A DNA stretch of 64,000 nt from an uncultured Clostridia bacterium (GCA_946414315.1 CAMKNZ010000001.1:62001-126000), one strand, 5' to 3'; positions 28,563 to 36,457 are shown, counted from the first letter of the stretch. The notes: generated by a model from the letters alone, not told the origin. Numbers and translations: made by a program.

Positions 28563-28736
28563 TCATGATTGTTTATGGCAGGAACCCGACATCGGACAGC
28601 TGCCGCAATTGCAGCCGCAGGTTGATTTTCCTTGTTTCCTGTCTCTTCTCAGCGCGAAGATGATCCGGGCAACCAGCAACAGCAGCCCTAGGCTGACAAG
28701 AATCGTGCCCGCATGATCGATGATTCCCTGTAACAT
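28563..28736 (-). CDS. FeoB-associated Cys-rich membrane protein (57 aa)
   Basis: Translated by hand: MLQGIIDHAGTILVSLGLLLLVARIIFALRRDRKQGKSTCGCNCGSCPMSGSCHKQS; directly downstream of feoB; below ORF-track cutoff. Confidence 0.9.
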   Translation of the reverse strand: MLQGIIDHAGTILVSLGLLLLVARIIFALRRDRKQGKSTCGCNCGSCPMSGSCHKQS

Positions 28737-28740
28737 ATAC

Positions 28741-31203
28741 TCACACTTTCTTTGTCAGCTTCGTAGCCTCCTGATACTTCTTAAAGAACAGCATGTAGAT
28801 CATCACGCCGAGAATAGCGATCGCAGCGATCAGGCCGATCGCGTTCACACCGCCGGTAAAGATCCTGCCAAACTGATAGATCATCAGGGCAACGGCATAG
28901 GCAAAACCGCACTGCCAGGCAATGGCAAACCACGTCCAGCCCGCATTGTTCATCTCCCGTTTGATTGCGCCGATTGCGGCAAAGCAGGGTGCGCACAGCA
29001 GGTTAAATACCAGGAACGCATAAGCGGCGATGCCGGTAAAGGACGCGGCCAAATTGGCATATGTCTCCGTGCCGCCGTACAGGATACCCATGGTGCCGAC
29101 GATGTTCTCCTTGGCGATCAGTCCGGTGAAAGACGCAACCGTCGCCTGCCAGGTGCCAAAGCCCAGGGGCTTGAAGATCCAGGCGATCGCGTTGCCGACT
29201 GTGGCTAGGATGGACAGCTCCAGCTCTTCCTCTTCCAGCATCCGGAAGGTGCCGTCTGCTACACCGAAGCGGCTCAGGAACCAGACCAGGATCGTGGACA
29301 GCAGGATGATCGTACCGGCTTTCTTGATGAAACTCCAGCCGCGTTCCCACATGGAACGGAGCACGTTCCCAAGCGTCGGCCAGTGATAGGCAGGGAGTTC
29401 CATGACGAAAGGAGCAGGCTCGCCGGCAAAACGCTTTGTTTTCTTCAGGATGATACCGCTGACAATAATCGCCGCCATACCAATGAAATAGGCGCTGGTC
29501 GCAACCCAGGCGGATTTATGGAAAATTGCGCCGGCGATCATGGCGATAAAGGGCACTTTCGCGCTGCAGGGGATAAAGGTCGTTGTCATGATCGTCATCC
29601 GGCGGTCACGCTCGTTCTCAATGGTCCGGGAAGCCATAATGCCGGGCACGCCGCAGCCAACGCCGATCAGCATCGGAATGAAAGACTTGCCGGACAGGCC
29701 GAACTTACGGAAAATCCGGTCCAGCACAAAGGCAATACGGGCCATATAACCGCAGGCTTCCAGGAAAGCCAGCAGGAAAAAGAGCACCAGCATCTGGGGT
29801 ACAAATCCCAGCACCGCGCCGACGCCGGCCACAATACCGTCTAGGATCAGGCCCTTCAGCCAGGGCGCCGCATTGGCGGAATCCAGTGCCTGTTCGATCA
29901 GTGCCGGGATTCCGGGCACCCAGGTGCCGTAAGCAGCGGGATCAGGTGCTCCGACATCGGATTTATACCCATCCTCGGTGCTCAGGTATTCTGCCGCAGC
30001 GGCTTCCAGATCCGCTTTTGTTGTGCCTGGGTGGTCTTCCGTTTCCAGGGTTTCCTCATCCTGGGTGATATAGGTCACACTCGCATCATCCGGTGTGGCG
30101 GCGATCAGTTCTTTCAGGGATCCTTCCGGATCTTCCTCACTGATCTCCACGCCGTATTCTCCGGCAAATGCTTCAATGATGGCGTCTGTATCTCCGTACC
30201 TTTCGGCAGCTTCCTCATACTCGGCAGTACCGTTGCCAAACAGGTGATAACCGTCTCCGAAAAGGCCGTCGTTTGCCCAGTCTGTTGCCGGCGCACCGAC
30301 CGCTACCATGGCAATCCAGTATACCGCAAACATAATCGCGGCAAAGATCGGCAGGCCCAGCCAGCGGTTTGTAACTACCTTGTCGATCTTGTCGGAAGTG
30401 CTCAGGCTGCCCGCATTATGTTTTTTGTAGCAGGATTTGATCACCTGCGCGATATAGATATACCGCTCATTGGTAATGATACTTTCCGCGTCATCATCCA
30501 GTTCTTTCTCGGCTGCTTTGATGTCTGACTCGATATGATTCATGGTGTCCGGAGCGACCTTCAGCTGTTCCAGCACCTTGTCGTCCCGTTCAAAAACCTT
30601 GATGGCATACCAGCGCTGCTGTTCCTCCGGCAGGCCATGGAGCGCCGCTTCCTCAATGTGGGCCAGCGCATGTTCCACCGGGCCGGAGAAAGTATGCTGT
30701 GGTACAGTCTTCGTATCCTTTGCTGCCTGGATGGCCGCTTCCGCCGCTTCCATAACTCCGTTCCCCTTCAGGGCGGAGATCTCCACCACTTTGCAGCCCA
30801 GCTGGCGGGAAAGATCCTGGGAGTTCAGCTTGTCTCCGTTTTTCTTCACAACGTCCATCATATTGATGGCAACCACCACCGGTATACCAAGCTCTACCAG
30901 CTGTGTGGTCAGGTACAGGTTTCGTTCCAGGTTGGTTCCGTCAATAATATTCAGGATCGCGTCCGGCCGTTCATTGATCAGGTAGTTCCGGGCGACAACT
31001 TCTTCCAGGGTATAAGGGGACAGGCTGTAGATACCCGGAAGGTCGGTGATCGTAACCCCGTCATGCTTCCTGAGTTTGCCTTCCTTCTTTTCCACCGTAA
31101 CGCCGGGCCAGTTTCCGACAAACTGGTTTGAACCGGTCAGCGAATTGAACAAGGTTGTTTTGCCGCTGTTCGGGTTGCCCGCCAGGGCGATGCGAATATC
31201 CAT
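28741..31203 (-). CDS. feoB: Ferrous iron transport protein B
   Basis: GNPNSGKTTLFNSLTG, DLPGIYSLSPY, FeoB core membrane motifs (GCGVPGIMASRTIENERDRRMTIMTTTFIPCSAKVP). Confidence 0.97.
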   Translation of the reverse strand: MDIRIALAGNPNSGKTTLFNSLTGSNQFVGNWPGVTVEKKEGKLRKHDGVTITDLPGIYSLSPYTLEEVVARNYLINERPDAILNIIDGTNLERNLYLTTQLVELGIPVVVAINMMDVVKKNGDKLNSQDLSRQLGCKVVEISALKGNGVMEAAEAAIQAAKDTKTVPQHTFSGPVEHALAHIEEAALHGLPEEQQRWYAIKVFERDDKVLEQLKVAPDTMNHIESDIKAAEKELDDDAESIITNERYIYIAQVIKSCYKKHNAGSLSTSDKIDKVVTNRWLGLPIFAAIMFAVYWIAMVAVGAPATDWANDGLFGDGYHLFGNGTAEYEEAAERYGDTDAIIEAFAGEYGVEISEEDPEGSLKELIAATPDDASVTYITQDEETLETEDHPGTTKADLEAAAAEYLSTEDGYKSDVGAPDPAAYGTWVPGIPALIEQALDSANAAPWLKGLILDGIVAGVGAVLGFVPQMLVLFFLLAFLEACGYMARIAFVLDRIFRKFGLSGKSFIPMLIGVGCGVPGIMASRTIENERDRRMTIMTTTFIPCSAKVPFIAMIAGAIFHKSAWVATSAYFIGMAAIIVSGIILKKTKRFAGEPAPFVMELPAYHWPTLGNVLRSMWERGWSFIKKAGTIILLSTILVWFLSRFGVADGTFRMLEEEELELSILATVGNAIAWIFKPLGFGTWQATVASFTGLIAKENIVGTMGILYGGTETYANLAASFTGIAAYAFLVFNLLCAPCFAAIGAIKREMNNAGWTWFAIAWQCGFAYAVALMIYQFGRIFTGGVNAIGLIAAIAILGVMIYMLFFKKYQEATKLTKKV

Positions 31204-31231
31204 GGATTGTATTCCTCCGTCCGTTATGTAA

Positions 31232-31245
31232 TTAGATTAAACTAA
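31232..31245. promoter_or_regulatory. Predicted DtxR-family box
   Basis: TTAG-ATTAAA-CTAA between feoA and feoB. Confidence 0.55.
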
Positions 31246-31259
31246 CCCTTGTATAAAAA

Positions 31260-31499
31260 TCACTCGACTTCGATGCTTTCAGCATCCGCCTTGCGCAGAG
31301 ACAGTTCATACCCGCGTACTGTAATCTCGATCGGATCTCCCAGCGGCGCCACTTTGCGTACATAGATCTCCACGCCTTTTGTAATCCCCATGTCCATGAT
31401 TCTTCGTTTCACCGCACCTTCTCCATGAATCTTGATGACCTTTGCCGTTCCGCCCACCGGCACTTCCCTGAGATTGTTCATTCCCCTTTTCCTCCTCAA
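31260..31499 (-). CDS. feoA: FeoA family protein
   Basis: 79 aa SH3-like: VPVGGTAKVIKIHGEGAVKRRIMDMGITKGVEIYVRKVAPLGDPIEI. Confidence 0.9.
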   Translation of the reverse strand: MRRKRGMNNLREVPVGGTAKVIKIHGEGAVKRRIMDMGITKGVEIYVRKVAPLGDPIEITVRGYELSLRKADAESIEVE

Positions 31500-31735
31500 A
31501 TCATGATCTTGCGGGCCATTTCATCGTTGATGGCCACGCGGGATTCTTTCACTTTGACGATCACATTCCCGTTCATTGCCGTGATCACAGTCACATTTCC
31601 GCCTACCACAAAGCCGAGGTTTTCCAGGTGCTTTTTCACTTCCGGGCTTCCGCTGACTTTGCGGATCACGGATTCTTCTCCCGGAGTCGCATAGCTTAAT
31701 GGCATCATCCTGCCGCCTCCCAGCCGAACTGTCAT
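31496..31735 (-). CDS. feoA: FeoA family protein (second copy)
   Basis: 79 aa FeoA-like; stop overlaps next feoA start. Confidence 0.85.
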   Translation of the reverse strand: MTVRLGGGRMMPLSYATPGEESVIRKVSGSPEVKKHLENLGFVVGGNVTVITAMNGNVIVKVKESRVAINDEMARKIMI

Positions 31736-31750
31736 ACTCAGCTCGCAATC

Positions 31751-31766
31751 GTTAGATCATTCTAAC
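31751..31766. promoter_or_regulatory. Predicted DtxR-family box
   Basis: GTTAG-ATCATT-CTAAC upstream of feoA. Confidence 0.65.
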
Positions 31767-31780
31767 CGTCGTACAGTTTA

Positions 31781-31796
31781 GTTATATATTTCTAAC
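31781..31796. promoter_or_regulatory. Predicted DtxR-family box (one arm mismatch)
   Basis: GTTAT-ATATTT-CTAAC, 30 bp from the previous box. Confidence 0.45.
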
Positions 31797-31866
31797 TTGT
31801 CAAGCCGGTTATTTGTCTGATATTTACTTTTTTCACAGAGATAATCTCCCCCGGGCCACATAAAAA

Positions 31867-31895
31867 ACCGCTGTTCTGTTAAACAGCGGCTTTGT
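31867..31895. terminator. Hairpin terminator
   Basis: CCGCTGTTCTGTTAAACAGCGG flanked by A/T-rich runs. Confidence 0.55.
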
Positions 31896-31912
31896 TATTT
31901 AAGCAATTACAG

Positions 31913-32497
31913 TCAGAGACGTTCTGCCGATCCCCCGTCAATCCTTATACATTTCGTATCCGGCAGTCCATACGCAGTGAAGTAGGCTGCTTCCAGCGGG
32001 ATCCACCGGTCATAGAACCGCCTCAGGCTTTCCGGGGATTCCCGTTTCCGGAGGCGCGCCTCCTGAAGATCCCGGGAAACATCCAGAAAGATGCGCACGT
32101 CTGCTTTTTCCCGGATCCCAGGCAGATTGCTGTAGCTTCCTTCCAGGATCAGAACGTCATTCTCAGGAAGGGCTTTTTCAGGAAGAAGTATATCTGCCTT
32201 GCAGTCATACCGGCGCATCCGGACAGGCTGGTACTCTGTCCAGGGGATGACAACTTCCCGAAGGAGGCGCTCCGCGTCACAGTTCCCGCCCGGAATTTTC
32301 AGGCGTTCCGCTGTCTTTTGTACATGCGGAATCACATAATCATCCGTATGCACGACCGAAGCAGATATCTGCGCAGCCAATTCTGATGCCAGCGTCGTCT
32401 TGCCCGAAGCACAGGGTCCGTCAATTGTGATGAGGGGATGTTTGTGCATCCGGACCTGCCGTGCAATCCCTTCAAGGGTTTCCTGATCAAAAAGCAT
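31913..32497 (-). CDS. P-loop kinase (uridine kinase/PanK-like family)
   Basis: TIDGPCASGKTTLASELA Walker A; VLILEGSYSNLP; downstream of ECF S component. Confidence 0.75.
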   Translation of the reverse strand: MLFDQETLEGIARQVRMHKHPLITIDGPCASGKTTLASELAAQISASVVHTDDYVIPHVQKTAERLKIPGGNCDAERLLREVVIPWTEYQPVRMRRYDCKADILLPEKALPENDVLILEGSYSNLPGIREKADVRIFLDVSRDLQEARLRKRESPESLRRFYDRWIPLEAAYFTAYGLPDTKCIRIDGGSAERL

Positions 32498-32509
32498 ATA
32501 TTTCTCCGC

Positions 32510-33061
32510 TCAGGCCTTGTTCAGGTTGAGTCCGGCTTTTTCCATTGCATATACGATAGCCGGAATCAGCACCAACTGAGCAATGATACCCGGGATCGCA
32601 GTGGTAATCGCGCCGGACAGAAACATGGCAAAAGTAAATCCATTCCCCTGCACACCGGCCAGAATCAGGCGGACAACGCCCCAGACCAACCGTCCGCAGA
32701 TCATTGCGATCAGCAGAGAAGCATAGATACCTGGGATTGTTTTCGGAAACTTCCGATAGAGAAATCCGGCCAAAGCGCCATAGGTTGCCAGTTCAAAAGC
32801 CATGGCAAGCGCTGTCGGGATCATGGGCGGCATGCCGAAGATCACAGAGCGGAGCAGCGGCGCGATAAATCCGACCGCCAGGCCCCAAGGCCAACCACAC
32901 AGGAAACCGCACAGAAGCACCGGAAGATGCATCGGGCAAAGCGCAGAACCGATCTGCGGAATCTGGCCCGTCAGAAAAGGCAGGACCAGGGCAAGCGCCA
33001 GGCAAAGCGCGGAGTAAGTCATCCTGCGCACCTGCAGGGAATTGGAAGAAGCGTTACTCAT
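32510..33061 (-). CDS. ECF transporter S component
   Basis: Small 6-TM protein; ALCLALALVLPF...PMHLPVLLCGFLCGWPWGLAVGFIAPLLRS. Confidence 0.8.
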   Translation of the reverse strand: MSNASSNSLQVRRMTYSALCLALALVLPFLTGQIPQIGSALCPMHLPVLLCGFLCGWPWGLAVGFIAPLLRSVIFGMPPMIPTALAMAFELATYGALAGFLYRKFPKTIPGIYASLLIAMICGRLVWGVVRLILAGVQGNGFTFAMFLSGAITTAIPGIIAQLVLIPAIVYAMEKAGLNLNKA

Positions 33062-33476
33062 TCGTTTTCCTTTCCGTCAGTTGGCGGATGTGGTCCATTG
33101 CGTCAGCCAGAATGGCCGCGGAGCCCTTGGTTGTGCCGGCTACATAGGTATCGCACAGGTTCATGGGGATCAGTATCCGGTACGCGGTGCTGGAAGCCAC
33201 AGCGTTTGCCATGGCCGGTGAGATCTCTCCCAACATGGCATCCGCCATCGCGATCCCGATCGGTCCCACAATGATCTGTGCTTTCCGGCAGGCTGTGATG
33301 ACCGCGTTCTCCCCGGTCGCAAGATGATCGGCTGCATTAGCCTTCATCATATTGCCCGTGGCGATGCTGTTTGTTCCGACTGCTGTGATAACCGCTTCCG
33401 GGCAGATCTTCCGGATCTCCTCCACAAGCGACCTTCCCATCCGTCCTCCCTGACCGTCAATGATCAGTATATTCAC
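33054..33476 (-). CDS. DUF3842 family protein
   Basis: NILIIDGQGGRMGRSLVEEI...VGPIGIAMADAMLGEISP; GTG start at 33476 with AGGAGG SD. Confidence 0.8.
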   Translation of the reverse strand: MNILIIDGQGGRMGRSLVEEIRKICPEAVITAVGTNSIATGNMMKANAADHLATGENAVITACRKAQIIVGPIGIAMADAMLGEISPAMANAVASSTAYRILIPMNLCDTYVAGTTKGSAAILADAMDHIRQLTERKTNE

Positions 33477-33547
33477 GCTAATCCCTCCTGCCATTTGTTT
33501 TTCATCACATCTGTACAAGCGGAAACGCGTGATCCGCATGCTTCCAT

Positions 33548-33675
33548 AAACAAAAACGACTCCGGAGGCCGCCGTCAGACAGCCATCGGCACCTTCTGAT
33601 GCCGGATTTTCTGGAGTCGATCTTCTTTATGAAAGCGGGCCGCTTGTGCAAGCCATCGACAGCTTATGCTGACGC
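33548..33675 (-). ncRNA. Structured 5' leader (candidate riboswitch/attenuator) of DUF3842-ECF-kinase operon
   Basis: CGTCAG/CTGACG, GTCGAT/ATCGAC, CGGCATC/GGTGCCG pairings versus alternative CGACTCC/GGAGTCG-TTTTTG terminator-like stem. Confidence 0.5.
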
Positions 33676-33679
33676 GGGT

Positions 33680-33708
33680 ATCATACCGGAATCAGGATGG
33701 AATGTCAA
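33680..33708 (-). promoter_or_regulatory. Consensus sigma70-type promoter
   Basis: Minus strand TTGACA-N17-TATGAT. Confidence 0.8.
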
Positions 33709-33713
33709 CGATG

Positions 33714-34760
33714 TCATTTCAGGTGTATTTCCATATATCTCCGGTAGGTGCTGAACCCGACCGCTTCATAGAAGGCCAGAGCACCCCGGTTGAACGTCCA
33801 CATATTCAGTTCCAGCCGGCTGAAGCCCTGCTCCTTCGCCCAGTCCCGGATAAACCGGATCATTTCGCTGGCAGCGCCTTGCCGCCGGCTGTTTTCATCC
33901 ACGCCGAATTCGTCGATGTCCAGGAAGTCACGCTCGAACATAAAGGGGTTCTCCGGCCGGTTGATATGATTCAGCACCGCGAACCCGCAGACTTTCCCTT
34001 CAATCTCTGCCACCACGATCTGCTGGTTCGGATCCTTCCAGATGGTAAAGAGATGATCCCGCAGTTCGTCGCAGAAGCCGGGCTTGAATGTTTCGGACCG
34101 TCCGGCAACATGCAGGTCGTTCACCTGTCTGCGCAGCTCGTTGACCCGGGGCAGATCCTCTTCCCGGGCAAAGCGGACCGTAACCGGACCCTTTTCACGA
34201 GCCGGCTTCGGCGTCCGGTCGCTCCGCAGCAGGGCATAGCAGGCAGTATCGCAGATGCCCTGGTTGTTCTTCCCGCCGCCCCGGCGGACGCCTTCTTTCC
34301 TCAGTCCGGCCTTTTCCATGACCCGGCCGGAGTTGGGATTGTTCACGTCATGCCCGGCGCAGATCCGGTCGATGCCGGCAGTATCAAACAGATAATCCAC
34401 CACAGCGCGCAGGGCTTCCGGCATGATCCCCTGTCCCCACCAGGCCCGGCCCATGCAGTATCCGATCTCGGCTTCCCCGATGGCTTCCTCCAGCCGGACC
34501 ACCGCGATGTTGCCGATGACGCGGCCGGTTTCTTTTAATTCAATGGCCCACTGGAAAAAGCCGCCGTCATCGTAATAAGAGATCCAGGTGTTGAGTATCC
34601 TGCGGGTCACGTCGATGCTCGAATGGGCCGGCCAGGTCAGGAACTTTGTCACTTCCGGATCCGACGCCCAGTTATTGAACATATCCTCCGCGTCCTCGAT
34701 CCGGTATCGCCTGAGGATCAGTCTGTGGGTCTCGATACGCTGCGTTCCGGTCTTGTTCAT
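33714..34760 (-). CDS. GNAT protein with two acetyltransferase domains (RimJ-like plus GNAT)
   Basis: IETHRLILRRY...GRAWWGQGIMPEALRA and VDENSRRQGAASEMIRFIRDWAKEQG. Confidence 0.85.
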   Translation of the reverse strand: MNKTGTQRIETHRLILRRYRIEDAEDMFNNWASDPEVTKFLTWPAHSSIDVTRRILNTWISYYDDGGFFQWAIELKETGRVIGNIAVVRLEEAIGEAEIGYCMGRAWWGQGIMPEALRAVVDYLFDTAGIDRICAGHDVNNPNSGRVMEKAGLRKEGVRRGGGKNNQGICDTACYALLRSDRTPKPAREKGPVTVRFAREEDLPRVNELRRQVNDLHVAGRSETFKPGFCDELRDHLFTIWKDPNQQIVVAEIEGKVCGFAVLNHINRPENPFMFERDFLDIDEFGVDENSRRQGAASEMIRFIRDWAKEQGFSRLELNMWTFNRGALAFYEAVGFSTYRRYMEIHLK

Positions 34761-34784
34761 GGGGGTCACCATCCTTTTCTGAAA

Positions 34785-34824
34785 ATAAAAACGATCACTG
34801 ATCCGTCGAGCGGTCAGTGATCGT
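34785..34824 (-). terminator. Intrinsic terminator of microgene B
   Basis: ACGATCACTGACCG CTCGA CGGATCAGTGATCGT + TTTTATTTT on minus strand. Confidence 0.85.
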
Positions 34825-34852
34825 CTGATAACCTGGTTTATCCGGACGTTCT

Positions 34853-34945
34853 TCAGCTCTTCGGATGGCTGCACGTGAAACGATAACCGTAAGCATAACC
34901 GGCTTCGGCCATCATGTTCATGGAATGCATCATGTACAGCGCCAT
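34853..34945 (-). CDS. Predicted 30-aa microprotein B (MALYMMHSMNMMAEAGYAYGYRFTCSHPKS)
   Basis: Own promoter, SD AAAGGAG, ATG, stop, terminator; ends in F-x3-HPKS like 11017-11118. Confidence 0.6.
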   Translation of the reverse strand: MALYMMHSMNMMAEAGYAYGYRFTCSHPKS

Positions 34946-34977
34946 GGGAAGAGCTCCTTTCCGGAAAGATTGGTGTG

Positions 34978-35006
34978 AGTATACTCCGGAAAGGACGCTT
35001 CGTCAA
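34978..35006 (-). promoter_or_regulatory. Predicted sigma70-type promoter of microgene B
   Basis: Minus strand TTGACG-N17-TATACT. Confidence 0.75.
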
Positions 35007-35013
35007 GCAGGAT

Positions 35014-35844
35014 TTATGCCTTGTTCAGCGGGACCCAGATGTACACTTTGCTGTCAGACGAGCCTTCTTCCGGAGGCAGGTAGACTTCAATGTCATATTC
35101 CCCGGCCAGCGTGTATCCCTGAAGCGCCGGCAGCCATTCCGTCCAGATCTTTGTGTTGGTGTCCTGCAGCGTTTTAAGCGTGCAGGGGAACTGCGCCCAC
35201 AGGCTTCCGGGAATCATCCGGGTCTCACAGCCTTCCGGGATCTCGTCCCAGGGCCTGTAAAGATCGGCGATCCAGTAGTCGAATTCCTTCCCTTCGCATC
35301 CGATGCAGACCCCGAAGGTGCCCATGATCGGGCGGTTCTCCCCCTGTGCAAGCCATTCGTTCCAGAATTTCGGAACCTCCTGGTAGCTGGTATCGGAATT
35401 GAACGGCCTTTTCACGCCGACAATCGTGAACGGTGCTTTCTCAACAATACGGTAATCCATCATACTTCCACCCTCCAGTGATATCTTGATGTGCAGCGGC
35501 GCGAGTGACTTCAGCAGAGCGCCCGGCTCCCGGGCTCTGGACGGCGACACCCCGTGGAACCGCAGGAAAGCCTTCGTGAAGCTGTCCGGAGAGTCGTAGC
35601 CGTATTTGACCGCCACGTCGATCACTTTTGCTTCCGTTCTGGCCAGTTCCTGGGCCGCCAGCGTCATCCTGCGCGCACGGATATAATCGCCGGCGGTCAT
35701 CCCGCACAAGGCCCCGAAGATGCGCTGATAATAAAAGGGAGACAGCGCGGCTTTTGCTGAGATCTCTTCAATATCCAGCTCATCCGCCAGATGCTGTTCG
35801 ATATAGTCGATCGAACGCTGAATCCCTTCAACCCAGCCCTGCAT
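35014..35844 (-). CDS. AraC family regulator with GyrI-like effector-binding domain
   Basis: N-terminal AraC HTH; C-terminal YRIVEKAPFTIVGVKRPF... Confidence 0.85.
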   Translation of the reverse strand: MQGWVEGIQRSIDYIEQHLADELDIEEISAKAALSPFYYQRIFGALCGMTAGDYIRARRMTLAAQELARTEAKVIDVAVKYGYDSPDSFTKAFLRFHGVSPSRAREPGALLKSLAPLHIKISLEGGSMMDYRIVEKAPFTIVGVKRPFNSDTSYQEVPKFWNEWLAQGENRPIMGTFGVCIGCEGKEFDYWIADLYRPWDEIPEGCETRMIPGSLWAQFPCTLKTLQDTNTKIWTEWLPALQGYTLAGEYDIEVYLPPEEGSSDSKVYIWVPLNKA

Positions 35845-35937
35845 TCCGTTCACTCCTTTCACTGCGTTGTCAGTATATCAGCCCCTGCAGAAAAACACCC
35901 GACATTCTGTGCTCACAGAAGACGGGTGCTGTTGAAC

Positions 35938-36324
35938 TTATTTCTTTTCGGCTTTTCCTTCTTCATAGGCCCGGAGCTTCTCGGAAAAGAAGTTCAGTTT
36001 CCAGGTAACCTTGTCCAGATGTTTCTGCATCTCCTCCATCCGCTCCAGTACCCGTTCCCGGTGTTCCCGAAGCAGTTCCACCCGCTCCTTCAGGGTATGG
36101 TCGCCCTCATGGGTCAGCTGGACAAAGCGGGCGATTTCCTGGATGGACATACCGGTGTTTTTCAGGCAGCAGATGAGGCTCAGCCGTTCCAGGTCTTCAT
36201 CCGTATACTGGCGGAAACCGCCCTGGGTGCGCTCCACGCCGGAGAGCAGTCCCTCTTTTTCATAATACCGGAGCGTATGCGCGGTCAGCCCGGTCTTTTT
36301 GCTTACTTCCTGGATCGTATACAT
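35938..36324 (-). CDS. MerR family regulator (AdhR-like)
   Basis: MYTIQEVSKKTGLTAHTLRYYEKEGLLSGVERTQGGFRQYTDEDLERL. Confidence 0.9.
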   Translation of the reverse strand: MYTIQEVSKKTGLTAHTLRYYEKEGLLSGVERTQGGFRQYTDEDLERLSLICCLKNTGMSIQEIARFVQLTHEGDHTLKERVELLREHRERVLERMEEMQKHLDKVTWKLNFFSEKLRAYEEGKAEKK

Positions 36325-36344
36325 GGTGAACCTCCGTCCATTAA

Positions 36345-36362
36345 CTTGGATTGAACTCTAAA
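36345..36362. promoter_or_regulatory. MerR/AdhR-like operator
   Basis: CTTGGAT-TGAA-CTCTAAA imperfect dyad upstream of merR. Confidence 0.5.
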
Positions 36363-36372
36363 GAGCAGGAAA

Positions 36373-36401
36373 ATATTACCTGAAATCAAAAGGCCTGTCA
36401 A
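36373..36401 (-). promoter_or_regulatory. Predicted promoter of merR gene
   Basis: Minus strand TTGACA-N17-TAATAT. Confidence 0.75.
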
Positions 36402-36457
36402 TTCGGATTGGCTCTTTCCGGATCGATCCGCATCCTGTATAATCGTGCCGGAGGCGA

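Noticed and set aside
33548-33675. Assigning the leader to cobalamin, THF, Moco or fluoride riboswitch
   Set aside because: Only short fragments (AAAATCCGGC, GCCGATGGC) resemble those consensus sequences; signature boxes are missing. Left unassigned.
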